From: an uncultured cyanobacterium
Lineage (GTDB): Bacteria > Cyanobacteriota > Cyanobacteriia > PCC-6307 > Cyanobiaceae
Direction: 5' to 3'
NCBI GenBank assembly: GCA_913047395.1
Contig: CAJWUF010000004.1
Span: 1-40,276, forward strand
DNA: 40,276 nucleotides
The notes under the pieces were generated by a model. It was not told the origin of the DNA, did not search any database, and worked only from the letters and a program-made list of their open reading frames with translations. Positions 31,378-40,276 of the stretch are shown piece after piece (within the stretch, counting starts at the first letter, position 1; each line of letters begins with the position of its first letter). The translations under genes and the position numbers were made by a program.

Positions 31378-32451
31378 CTACCTGTCTAGTTGGTTCAGTT
31401 TCCCACCTTGCTCTGTGAATGTGTGAGCTCTACATGCTGCACTGAACAAGCCGGCATCGGGGTCGACTATCGCCATTACTGGCAATTGCTCTAGAAATGC
31501 TCGGAATCGCCCCTTATTACGGAAAGCTTCAAGGAAGGTGCTTGAACGAAGTCCTTGGAGTTGTTTTGCGGCGGTGCCCCCAGCCACCCAGAGGCCTCCA
31601 GTGCATAGTTCCTGCAGAGCTAAGTCCCCTGCGGCAGAGCCATAAGCACTTAGCCAGAGCTGCACAGCTTCGTTGATAACTAAATCACCATCTTCAGCGG
31701 CTTGGCTAGCGAGGGCAGGTAGGTCTGGCTTATCGCAATGGTCATCTGCACCATGGCGCCAAAAATCGGCTATTTCGCGTAGAGGATGACCCTCGGCATC
31801 GCTTTGCTGTAGGCGCCAGCGCACTACATGGCCTAGACCGGTACCGCTGACAATTCGCTCCACTGAGAGGCGTTTGAGCTGCAGGTCAGCCTTGAGCCAC
31901 TCAGATAGCCGCCATTCACTTTCTGAGCGGGGGGCAAATTCACGATGTCCTCCTTCACTGGGGAGAGCAATTATTCCTTCTTTTGTTGTCAGGCCACGGG
32001 CCATTCCAAGTCCAGTTCCTGCACCAAGAATCGCCACTGGACCTTGTTTGGGGGTGTCTTTCTGCGCGGGCTGCAGCTCTACTTGCTGTGTGGTGTTTAG
32101 AAAGGGCAGGCCGTAGATCAGTACGCCAAAGTCGTTTATCAGTTCAAGTTGTTTTAGTCCCACCGTTGCGCATAGGTCTTTTTCCTTCAAGCTCCAGGGA
32201 AGATTGGTGATTTGAGCCTCACCATTACTAACTGGTCCTGCCACGGCTATGCAGCCGTTTTGGGGCTTCTCCATCCCTGTTGGTAGATGGGCGATGAAGT
32301 CGCCAAGCATGGGCCCAAGTGAAGACCATTCAGTGGATACATACCTTCGCTGATGCTGGGTAGTGAGTTGATTTTCGTCCCAGCGATATAGCGCAAGTAG
32401 GGTTTTTGTACCCCCTAAATCCCCTGCTAGAAAGGTTTTCGGGGCCACCAT
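31378..32451 (-). CDS. glk: Glucokinase
   Basis: FLAGDLGGTKTLLALY, IAVAGPVSNGEAQITNLPW, LELINDFGVLIYGL, AILGAGTGLGMARG. Confidence 0.95.
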   Translation of the reverse strand: MVAPKTFLAGDLGGTKTLLALYRWDENQLTTQHQRRYVSTEWSSLGPMLGDFIAHLPTGMEKPQNGCIAVAGPVSNGEAQITNLPWSLKEKDLCATVGLKQLELINDFGVLIYGLPFLNTTQQVELQPAQKDTPKQGPVAILGAGTGLGMARGLTTKEGIIALPSEGGHREFAPRSESEWRLSEWLKADLQLKRLSVERIVSGTGLGHVVRWRLQQSDAEGHPLREIADFWRHGADDHCDKPDLPALASQAAEDGDLVINEAVQLWLSAYGSAAGDLALQELCTGGLWVAGGTAAKQLQGLRSSTFLEAFRNKGRFRAFLEQLPVMAIVDPDAGLFSAACRAHTFTEQGGKLNQLDR

Positions 32452-32527
32452 GGTGACGATTAAGGGATGATGATTCCCCCAGATTGCATAGGCAGCAAGT
32501 GATCTGCAACCTTTGCCGTGTTTGCTT

Positions 32528-32926
32528 TCAACTACTGAATAGCTCCAGGGGTAGTGGTCCCCAGGTTTTGACTGCTCCGCCGGGAGTTGACTGATGACTA
32601 CTGATTAGTACCCCTTTCCCTAAGCCGTGCTCTATACGGATTCGGATCTTGCCCGTGTTTTGGTTGGCTTTGAGATAAACCGGGCCTTTGTTTTGAGGGT
32701 TTTCTACAAGTTGCATTGGTGCCCAGGCGAAACTCTCTTCGATCTTGCGCAGTACAGAAAGGGCTTGCTCTGCTGAGGGGGCCATTACACCCAATGTGAA
32801 CCAGGCGGCCTCCGCCATCACTAGGTGGAGTTCGCTGAGCAGTTGCTTGTTTTGATTGATAGTTAGCTTTGGCGCGCTACGTAGATTTTTAAGGTCTGAG
32901 AGAGATTGAATCGATAGGTTGGCCAT
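32528..32926 (-). CDS. DUF1824-like conserved cyanobacterial protein
   Basis: 132 aa; LMAEAAWFTLGVMAPSAEQALSVLRKIEESF...GPVYLKANQNTGKIRIRIEHGLGKGVLIS. Confidence 0.6.
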   Translation of the reverse strand: MANLSIQSLSDLKNLRSAPKLTINQNKQLLSELHLVMAEAAWFTLGVMAPSAEQALSVLRKIEESFAWAPMQLVENPQNKGPVYLKANQNTGKIRIRIEHGLGKGVLISSHQSTPGGAVKTWGPLPLELFSS

Positions 32927-33043
32927 GGTCAGCCGTTGTTGGTCAGCAAGTGTTCCCCAGGGAAAGTGATGCCATTATTTTGTTAGCCCAGTCGGTGCTT
33001 GATTGGAGGCTGTAAGCCATTATTAATTACAGATAGTTATATG

Positions 33044-33082
33044 CTCAGAAGTAGCCATTGATAATCAATAGTTGCTTCTGAG
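33044..33082 (-). terminator. Stem-loop downstream of thrS (candidate terminator)
   Basis: 18-position stem ctcagaagtagccattga/tcaatagttgcttctgag with a 3-nt loop, 17 of 18 paired including 2 G-U; no strong U-tract. Confidence 0.55.
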
Positions 33083-33161
33083 TGCCGGAAGTTTTTAGTC
33101 TGCTTGATTGCTATCAGTTAGAGGAGCAAGGCGACTCTGTTGTCAGATAGATTAGTCAGTC

Positions 33162-35090
33162 TTATTTATCATTTTCTTCAATCCTTCCTCGAAGAGAAAT
33201 AGCACTGTTCAAGAGTGATATAAAACCCTCTAGGGGCATGCTGCCGAGGTCTTTACCCTCTCGCGTGCGTACAGACACTTCTCCATTCTCTTGTTCTTTG
33301 TCGCCAATGATCAGTAAAAATGGTACGCGCTGAAGCGTATGTTCACGCACTTTAAAGCCAACTTTTTCACTTCTAAGATCTACCTCAACTCGATACCCTT
33401 GAGTTGATAGTTGGTTGCAGATTTCCTGACAGGTTTTAGCATTGCGATCTGTAATTCCCATCACTACTATTTGTACTGGCGCTAGCCATACAGGGAAACG
33501 CCCGGCATAATGCTCAATTAAGATGCCAACAAAACGTTCAAAAGAACCCAGGATTGCTCGATGCAGCATTACTGGAGTTCTACGTTGACTATCTTCATCT
33601 ATGTAGGATGCATTTAAACGTTCTGGCATCGAGAAGTCAACCTGGATTGTCCCGCATTGCCAAACTCTGCCAAGACAGTCCTTTAATGAGAATTCAATTT
33701 TCGGTCCGTAAAATGCACCTTCTCCGGGTAGTAAATCCCACTGTAAATCTTTTGCATCTAGTGCATCTGACAAGGCCTTCTCCGACTTGTCCCATACTTC
33801 GTCACTGCCGACACGTTTTTCGGGCCTGGTTGATAGCTTTATGAGTACCGAGTCAAAACCGAATGACCGATAAATTTCAAAAACCAAATCAATAAACTTC
33901 GAGACTTCTTCTTGAACCTGGGACTCAGTGCAAAAGATATGGGCGTCGTCTTGAACAAAGTTGCGAACACGCATTAGTCCATGAAGTGATCCCGAGGGTT
34001 CATTCCGTAGGCATGATCCGAATTCAGCCAACCGAATTGGTAAATCACGGTAGCTTTTTAGGCCTTGATTGAATACCTGTATATGACAGGGGCAGTTCAT
34101 TGGCTTGATCGCATATTCTCTGTTTTCGGATGTTGTTGTAAACATGTCATCTTTGAATTTTTCCCAATGCCCAGACTTTTCCCATAAGCCACGATCCACG
34201 ACTTGAGGTGTTCGAATTTCCTCGTAACCCCTTAAACTAAGGATTCCTCGGATATATTGCTCTAATACTTGATATATAGTCCATCCCTTGGGATGCCAGA
34301 AGATCATCCCAGGTGCTTCTTCTTGAGTATGAAATAAAGACATTTGCTTGGCGATCTTGCGATGATCACGCCGTTCTGCTTCTTCAAGTCGACTCAGATG
34401 GGCTTTTAGTTCTTTTGCTCCGCCCCAGGCCGTGCCATAAATACGCTGTAGCATTTCATTGTTCGAATCACCTCGCCAATATGCACCTGATACCTTCATT
34501 AATTTGAATGAGCGCAAATGTCTCGTGTTGGGCACATGCGGTCCTCTGCACATATCAGTATATTCTTGATGTCGATATAACTTGATGATTTCGTCTTCGG
34601 GAATAGTCTCTACGATCTCTACCTTATAAGGCTCAGAGCGGTTGATAAATTCTTTGCGAGCTTCTTCACGCGAAACAACTTCTACATTTATATCGTAGTC
34701 AAGCTTTACTAACTCTTTCATCCGGTCTTCTATGGCTTCTAAATCTTTAGGAGTAAAGGGCTCTTTATATGAGATGTCGTAATAAAATCCATCTTCAATA
34801 ACCGGACCAATCGCCATTTTTGCTTCAGGATATAGTTGCTTAACAGCGTGGCCTACTAAGTGAGCAAATGAATGGCGAATTGTCTCAATACCTTCAGGGT
34901 CTTTGGCGGTGATGATGTTTATTTTAGAGTCGTCCTCAATAGGCAAGCAGGTATCAATCAGAATGCCATCTACTCGACCTGCTATAGCAGCTTTGGCTAA
35001 GCCAGGTCCAATACTTTCAGCTACCTCCATAATAGTAACTGGATGATCAAACTCTTTCTTATTTCCGTCAGGGAGCGTAATGACAGGCAT
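33162..35090 (-). CDS. thrS: Threonyl-tRNA synthetase
   Basis: TGS domain; [16 protein letters not shown]; class II motifs [45 protein letters not shown]. Confidence 0.98.
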   Translation of the reverse strand: MPVITLPDGNKKEFDHPVTIMEVAESIGPGLAKAAIAGRVDGILIDTCLPIEDDSKINIITAKDPEGIETIRHSFAHLVGHAVKQLYPEAKMAIGPVIEDGFYYDISYKEPFTPKDLEAIEDRMKELVKLDYDINVEVVSREEARKEFINRSEPYKVEIVETIPEDEIIKLYRHQEYTDMCRGPHVPNTRHLRSFKLMKVSGAYWRGDSNNEMLQRIYGTAWGGAKELKAHLSRLEEAERRDHRKIAKQMSLFHTQEEAPGMIFWHPKGWTIYQVLEQYIRGILSLRGYEEIRTPQVVDRGLWEKSGHWEKFKDDMFTTTSENREYAIKPMNCPCHIQVFNQGLKSYRDLPIRLAEFGSCLRNEPSGSLHGLMRVRNFVQDDAHIFCTESQVQEEVSKFIDLVFEIYRSFGFDSVLIKLSTRPEKRVGSDEVWDKSEKALSDALDAKDLQWDLLPGEGAFYGPKIEFSLKDCLGRVWQCGTIQVDFSMPERLNASYIDEDSQRRTPVMLHRAILGSFERFVGILIEHYAGRFPVWLAPVQIVVMGITDRNAKTCQEICNQLSTQGYRVEVDLRSEKVGFKVREHTLQRVPFLLIIGDKEQENGEVSVRTREGKDLGSMPLEGFISLLNSAISLRGRIEENDK

Positions 35091-35830
35091 GATTAAGCGT
35101 TTTCTTTGATGATTTGCAATGTCGATCTATGTAGTCGGTCTATATAAGCCACAATCTTGCCACCACTGAGTTCTGAAGTAGAGCATATTCCACTTTGGGC
35201 AAACCGTAGTGGCAGGTTGCAAAAGTGGAAGCAGAGCAAGCCTTTGTAGCAAGTTGAGCAAATAAGGCTGACATTATCAGGGGTACTGGCTTGATTTGAT
35301 TTGTGTTAGCTAATCCCCATTATGTCAAGGCGCCGATCCACTCCACTGGGCTACCTCCCTAAACCGTTTTGCCTCCTGCGAGCTGATGTGGGCACAATCT
35401 CCCGTTGCCAAATGCTTTGCATTCTCAGAGGCCAATACGAGTAAATCTTTATTCACAATATTTGCGCTTATGTGAATTGCTTTAATTGGTCTAGTCTATT
35501 AGGACCTCTCCTTTGGATAGAAGCTTGGTAGTAAAAACAATCTAGGTCTAAGGGTTTAGGCGCCAGATGTTTACTTGTAATGTTGCCTATTGGACATAGT
35601 TTAAACGTGCAGATACATCGGCTGAACCTTTCTCCTGATCTACTAGATGTATCTCTGCTTATCTGATCGGATGAACTCTGTAGGTTGACGATGTCAAGAT
35701 ACTTTCCAGGAGTCCTTTCCCATGATGGATATGCGTTCAGAGGCCGTCTAATGATTTCGCTTGCCTGTGCCTTGGCAGATGCAGATTTCCAGCTTTGATT
35801 TGATTTCTAAGGCAGCTATCTGTGGCTCAA

Positions 35831-36517
35831 TCAGGCTTGCTGTTGGAGTAAGCGTAAATTTGATGTATAAAACTTGGCCAATTCGGTATGGCTTTTAACG
35901 GGTTGTCCGTAGCTGCTTCTGCCAGTTAAGTTGGGGAATGAAGCCCATTCCGGTGCAAGACGGGCCATGGCTGATCGAGTTAGGCCAATGTTATCTATTT
36001 CTTTGAGGGCGCCACGCTTGTTAGCTAAATGCAGCGCAGCCTGGTCTTGATGTTGTGGTTGGAAGTTGGGCAGATTTAATTCCTTGGCAACAACCATCCA
36101 AGTAGTGGGTATGAATTGGTAGGCCCCGGCGGCTGCACTGCTATAGAGATTCACTACAACGCGATCAGGGTGCCGCGAAAGATCCTTGAAGACCCCACCA
36201 CCAAACATTGTGCGGTAGCCCAGATCTTTGCCCTCTTTCCATGTGCCTTCGGCATATCTAATAGTGTTCAGCAGAGCACGACGTTCAGGGGTTATTAGAT
36301 ATTTCAGCTTTTCGGCATCATTGTTTTGATCGATGTTGCTCACCCTGAAAGCATGCTCTTTAGCTTGCTGATGAGGCACCTGAGCTCTTTCTGCTTGAGA
36401 GGTCAGGCCAGTGCCCATAGGAACGCTCAGACTGATCATTACGGCAGTCGCCGAGAGCCAATTCGAATTACTCGAATGACTTGATAAGCCAAATGGCGAC
36501 GTGAACGATCGAAGCAC
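35831..36517 (-). CDS. Secreted lysozyme-like muramidase of the phage lambda R (endolysin/transglycosylase) type
   Basis: RRALLNTIRYAEGTWKEGKDLGYRTMFGGGVFKDLSRHPDRVV...SAAAGAYQFIPTTWMVVAKELNLPNFQPQHQDQAALHLANKRGAL aligns in layout with lambda R (EGT..GY...GG..F.D...HP...AGRYQ...W......LGL.DFSP..QD..A). Confidence 0.82.
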   Translation of the reverse strand: MLRSFTSPFGLSSHSSNSNWLSATAVMISLSVPMGTGLTSQAERAQVPHQQAKEHAFRVSNIDQNNDAEKLKYLITPERRALLNTIRYAEGTWKEGKDLGYRTMFGGGVFKDLSRHPDRVVVNLYSSAAAGAYQFIPTTWMVVAKELNLPNFQPQHQDQAALHLANKRGALKEIDNIGLTRSAMARLAPEWASFPNLTGRSSYGQPVKSHTELAKFYTSNLRLLQQQA

Positions 36518-36759
36518 CTAAAAAAGCAAAAGGGCCTGTCACCTTGGTCAATGCCTTAGCTATTTGGCGAGATGGCCATTGCTCACCTTGACTCGCGGTT
36601 CACTGTGTGCATAAGTCTGAAGTGACCATTGACAAGGTCCGCTGTGTCTTATGAGACCCCTGATGAGGCTTTGGATGGCTAGATCACAGCGCAGCGGCAA
36701 GGCTTGCCCTCTTTGCGAGCTTCTATGATTAGAAAAACTTTTCTTTCAGCCTCTATTGA

Positions 36760-37773
36760 TTAGTTAGTTGCCAGGAAGCCAAGGGCCTGGCGGACTCGTT
36801 TTAGCGTTGTTTGGGCAGTGTCTTCGGCTCTATCTCTGCCTTCTCTTAGTACTTTTGCTAGTTCGTCGCGATTGTCCATCAGCTGCGCATAGCGATGCTG
36901 AATCGGTTCAAGGGCTGAGACCGTGGCGTCTGCAAGAAGAGGCTTAAAGGTTCCCCATCCCATATCTGCGCATTCCAGGGCGGCAGCTTCTCTGCCACGG
37001 CCGCTAAGGATCGAGTAGATGCCAAGCAAGTTGTCGGCCTCAGGGCGCTCTGGGTTGTCGAATTGCAAGCCCATTTGCGGGTCAGTCTTTGCTCGCTTGA
37101 TTTTCTTTGTGATCAGTTCCGGCGGATCCAGCAGTGTTATGCGACTTGCGTCATTGGGGTCGCTTTTGCTCATCTTGCTGCGTCCGTCGCAAAGGCTCAT
37201 CACCCTTGCTCCTTCTTTGGTGATCAGGGGAGCTGGAACCTTAAGCACAGGATTTTCTTCGCTCCCGAAGCGAGCATTGATGCGTTGCTGGGCAATGTCA
37301 CGTGCGAGCTCCAGGTGCTGTTTTTGGTCTTCGCCTACGGGCACTAAATCGGCGTCATAGAGAAGAATGTCGGCTGCCATCAGCACCGGGTAGTCCAGTA
37401 GTCCTACAGAGACATTGTCCCCCTGTTTGGAGGCCTTTTCTTTGAACTGGATCATTCGCTCTAACCAGTTCAGCGGTGTAATGCAGTTCAGCAACCAACA
37501 GAGCTCGCTATGAGCTGACACCTGGCTCTGCACAAATATGCAGCAGCGCTCTGGATCCATGCCGCAGGCCAGGTAGAGGGCTGCTGTGGAGAGGGTTTCC
37601 TCCGCCAGTCGAGCCGGGTCGTGGGGCACTGTGATCGCATGTAGGTCAACCACGCAGACGTAAGTCTCATGGCTGTTCTGAAGATCTACCCAGTTGCGTA
37701 TGGCCCCCAGCCAGTTGCCCAGATGGAGGGCACCTGTCGGCTGTACGCCGGAAAGAACCCGTGGGCGTTGCAT
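36760..37773 (-). CDS. trpS: Tryptophanyl-tRNA synthetase
   Basis: SGVQPTGALHLGNWLGAIRNWV (HIGH-type), MSKSDPNDASRI (KMSKS), VGEDQKQHLELARDIA. Confidence 0.98.
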   Translation of the reverse strand: MQRPRVLSGVQPTGALHLGNWLGAIRNWVDLQNSHETYVCVVDLHAITVPHDPARLAEETLSTAALYLACGMDPERCCIFVQSQVSAHSELCWLLNCITPLNWLERMIQFKEKASKQGDNVSVGLLDYPVLMAADILLYDADLVPVGEDQKQHLELARDIAQQRINARFGSEENPVLKVPAPLITKEGARVMSLCDGRSKMSKSDPNDASRITLLDPPELITKKIKRAKTDPQMGLQFDNPERPEADNLLGIYSILSGRGREAAALECADMGWGTFKPLLADATVSALEPIQHRYAQLMDNRDELAKVLREGRDRAEDTAQTTLKRVRQALGFLATN

Positions 37774-37776
37774 TAA

Positions 37777-38460
37777 TTAGTCCTCGCTAGCTGTGTTGTC
37801 CTCTGCCTCCAGATCCGTAGGGGTGCTGGCCGGTGTTTCCTTCTCTAGCTCAGTCTCTTGAACTGGTTCTGCTGCATTGCTCTGTTCGTTCTCAGGAGCT
37901 ACTTGCTCATGTTCTTGGGCTGATTCTGCTGCTGCTGCATTGGTCTGCTCGCTATCAGCAGCTTGTTCTTGCTCTTGGAGTGATTCTGGTTCTGTTGCAT
38001 TGCTCTGTTCGTTCTCAGGAGCTACTTGCTCCTGTTCTTGGGCTTGTGGTTGGGGTTTTGCGGGACGCGCAAAGGGATCAGGTTTGGCGCCTCGGTTGGT
38101 TGATTGTCTTTCTGGATTAGAGCGATCACTACGATTTCGCTGATTCCCGTCTTCTCTTCGCCTGTCAGTACGAGGTGCTTTAGAGCGTTCCTTGGCGATT
38201 AGTTCATCTAGCTGGCCGTCTTCAAGCATCTGACCTAGGGCCCGCAGGGCAAAGCCCAGCACAGCCACAGTCGAGCGCAGTTGAAAGGCTTCTTGAAGTG
38301 CGCGGGCGGAGCGCATCTCGTTATCGCTTAGGCGAATACGAAATCCGCCGGCGTCACGGTTCCCAGAACCACGCCCACCACGGAATTCACCCTTGCCACC
38401 TTCCCGGTGACCATCCCCGTGCCTTTCTTGTCTTTGTGGATCGCTGTAGGAATCGGTCAT
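37777..38460 (-). CDS. Conserved protein with Gln/Glu-rich repetitive C-terminal tail
   Basis: 227 aa; RIRLSDNEMRSARALQEAFQLRSTVAVLGFALRALGQML domain, then QEQEQVAPENEQSNATEP-type repeats. Confidence 0.75.
   Translation of the reverse strand: MTDSYSDPQRQERHGDGHREGGKGEFRGGRGSGNRDAGGFRIRLSDNEMRSARALQEAFQLRSTVAVLGFALRALGQMLEDGQLDELIAKERSKAPRTDRRREDGNQRNRSDRSNPERQSTNRGAKPDPFARPAKPQPQAQEQEQVAPENEQSNATEPESLQEQEQAADSEQTNAAAAESAQEHEQVAPENEQSNAAEPVQETELEKETPASTPTDLEAEDNTASED
37873..37921. repeat. 49-bp direct repeat, copy 1
   Basis: tgcattgctctgttcgttctcaggagctacttgctcatgttcttgggct; one mismatch to copy 2 at 37996-38044. Confidence 0.95.
37996..38044. repeat. 49-bp direct repeat, copy 2
   Basis: tgcattgctctgttcgttctcaggagctacttgctcctgttcttgggct. 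Confidence 0.95.
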
Positions 38461-38659
38461 GGCCTGCGGCCTGTAATCAGGCGCAAGTGTGACGCATCGT
38501 CGTATCTCACGGCATGCTTGGGTCTTAACTACAAGATAAAAATTTCACTGCTCTTCATTGATAGCCAGCCTCTCACTGGTTCCGTACAAGATCTGAATGC
38601 AATTAAATATCTTCTTGAGGCGCAAATTGAGCCAAGTTGTTCACGTAGGGTGACATTGC

Positions 38660-40045
38660 TTGCACGAATGGTGGTACCCCGTGAAGCTTCATAGCCTTCT
38701 TCTCGATCTTGTTCCTCGCTCTCCTGCCTTGATTGGTCGGATTGCACTGTTTACAGGGATTCTCGTCCTGGGTCAGTGGGTATTCACAGATTTAATTCCA
38801 GTACCAGGCGGCGGGCTTGGTTTGATGGCTGCTGGTGCAGGGGTCTGGTGGTTATCGAGGCCTACTTTGCCGGCTCGATTTGAGAAGCCCGACTCTGTGC
38901 AGGGTTGGATTCGTCGCTGCAAAGAGGTTCTTGATCAGTTCGAAGATTTAGAAGATGAGGTAGAAGCGGTTGGGCTACGCCAGCAGCGCAGTAAGGCCCT
39001 TGATCTTGTACTCGAGCGTTCCGAACCTCAAAGACTTGCATTGGTTAGTTCTGGAGAGAACTCTTCTGCTAATCATCCCGATGTGAAGTCAGCCATTTCG
39101 GCTGCCACTCCACTCACGATTAGCCTTGCTAAACCTCTCTCGCATACAGATCAGTCCTGGATTTGGCCCACGGCTCTAGATGAGCAGGATGTCTTGCTTT
39201 ATGTCTTGCCTTTGCCATTGATGGCAGCGGACCTTCTTTGGTTAGAGAGGGTTCCAGTCGATCAACCAACCTGGATGATCGTTTCTTGGCAGGATTCATC
39301 TAGTTGGGTTGATCAACTACAAGCGCTTCAGGCTCAGTTGCCACAACGATTCAGCGATCAGGTGCTTCGTTGGACAGGCAATCAAGAGGACCTCTGTGAA
39401 GCCCTTGCACCGGTCAGGAGTCTTCTAGACCATCCCCAGCGAAACTTGGAGACCACCCGTAAGCGTTTACTGGGCAGCCTGCACCGCAGCTGGCAAGCAG
39501 AACTAGAGCAGTTGCGTAGGCAGCGGTTCCTTGGCATCCAAAAGCGCACTCAATGGTTGGTTGCAGGGGCTGTTTTTGTTTCTCCTGTACCGACGACTGA
39601 TCTTTTGGCCGTAGCTGTGGTCAATGGATTGATGATTAAAGAAATGGCAGGCATTTGGGGATGCTCCTTGAAACCGGAAGTCCTGCAGTTGGCTGCTCGG
39701 CAGTTGGCAGGGGTTGCCCTGGCTCAAGGGGTGGTGGAATGGAGTGGCCAGGCCCTCTTGGGAGTAGCCAAGTTGGATGGCAGTAGCTGGTTTGCAGCGG
39801 GTGCTCTTCAGGCGCTTAGTGCTGCTTATCTCACTCGTGTTGTTGGACGTTCGATGGCCGATTGGCTGGCGTTGAACAGCGGTGTCGCTGAGCCAGATCT
39901 GGAAGCCTTGAAGTTGCAGGCACCATTGCTGGTGGCTAAGGCTGCAGAGCAGGAGCGCCTTGACTGGTCAAGCTTTTTGCAACAGGGAACCAGCTGGATA
40001 AAGGATTTTGCAAGCCAGCGGGCCATCGAATCAAGCCCTGCTTAG
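38660..40045 (+). CDS. DUF697-type membrane protein
   Basis: N-terminal TM pair; C-terminal FLGIQKRTQWLVAGAVFVSPVPTTDLLAVAVVNGLMIKEMAGIWG...GQALLG typical of DUF697. TTG start. Confidence 0.7.
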   Translation: MHEWWYPVKLHSLLLDLVPRSPALIGRIALFTGILVLGQWVFTDLIPVPGGGLGLMAAGAGVWWLSRPTLPARFEKPDSVQGWIRRCKEVLDQFEDLEDEVEAVGLRQQRSKALDLVLERSEPQRLALVSSGENSSANHPDVKSAISAATPLTISLAKPLSHTDQSWIWPTALDEQDVLLYVLPLPLMAADLLWLERVPVDQPTWMIVSWQDSSSWVDQLQALQAQLPQRFSDQVLRWTGNQEDLCEALAPVRSLLDHPQRNLETTRKRLLGSLHRSWQAELEQLRRQRFLGIQKRTQWLVAGAVFVSPVPTTDLLAVAVVNGLMIKEMAGIWGCSLKPEVLQLAARQLAGVALAQGVVEWSGQALLGVAKLDGSSWFAAGALQALSAAYLTRVVGRSMADWLALNSGVAEPDLEALKLQAPLLVAKAAEQERLDWSSFLQQGTSWIKDFASQRAIESSPA

Positions 40046-40052
40046 ACCTTAT

Positions 40053-40084
40053 GCAAACTTCATGGAGCACTTCATGAAGTTTGC
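40053..40084 (+). terminator. Stem-loop 3' of the DUF697 gene (candidate terminator)
   Basis: 12-bp perfect inverted repeat gcaaacttcatg/catgaagtttgc with an 8-nt loop, 8 nt after the stop codon; weak T-rich tail (ttgttc). Confidence 0.55.
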
Positions 40085-40276
40085 TTGTTCACGATTTCGC
40101 AGTGTGTCGCTGTGTAAGGAAAGCGAAGGTCGTTCGGGTGCTTTGAAGCTCTGTTTTCTTAACCTGATGAGCGAGTTTCTTCTTCCTATGGGTTGAGGCT
40201 CGTCAACGTCCTCTTAATCGTTCATGACCACCACCATTCGCAGTGGTCGCCTTAGTGGCTGGGAAAGCTTCTGTAA

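Noticed and set aside
35322-35444. 40-aa plus-strand ORF MSRRRSTPLGYLPKPFCLLRADVGTISRCQMLCILRGQYE in the thrS upstream gap
   Set aside because: Has Cys residues but no Nif11/GG leader motif; composition looks like random frame.
37873-38044. Possible CRISPR array from the 49-bp repeats
   Set aside because: Only two copies, inside a coding frame, and the intervening sequence is itself related repeat sequence rather than unique spacers.
37833-38143. Plus-strand Leu/Ser/Cys-rich repetitive ORFs
   Set aside because: Antisense translation of the Gln/Glu-rich repeat tail of 37777-38460.

Overview
The 40.3 kb window has gene content typical of a picocyanobacterial chromosome. A marine Synechococcus or low-light Prochlorococcus of the MIT9313 type is an inference from product content, not a database match. 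Core genes are mostly on the minus strand from 3.1 to 14.9 kb (clpB, petE, an NAD-dependent epimerase, hemE, glgB, a CocE-type hydrolase, ycf51-like). A plus-strand block follows from 14.9 to 25.1 kb (tamB-like, ROK kinase, proA, folB, lipase-like and membrane proteins). Minus-strand core genes then run from 25.1 to 38.5 kb (M3 peptidase, ndhD, thrB, glk, thrS, a lambda-R-like lysozyme, trpS). The most interesting part is the poorly coding left end (about 0.1-2.4 kb). By hand translation I find up to four decayed or unannotated double-glycine leader peptides of the Nif11/prochlorosin (lanthipeptide precursor) type around an MFS permease. The clearest is at 561-836: it retains a nearly full Nif11 leader ending LSDAELENIIGG and a Cys/Thr-rich core, but has an ATA start and in-frame TAG and TAA codons. 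A separate small ORF between clpB and petE (5930-6175) looks like a stand-alone Nif11-fold protein with no GG cleavage site. Calls are from reading the translations; no similarity search was possible.
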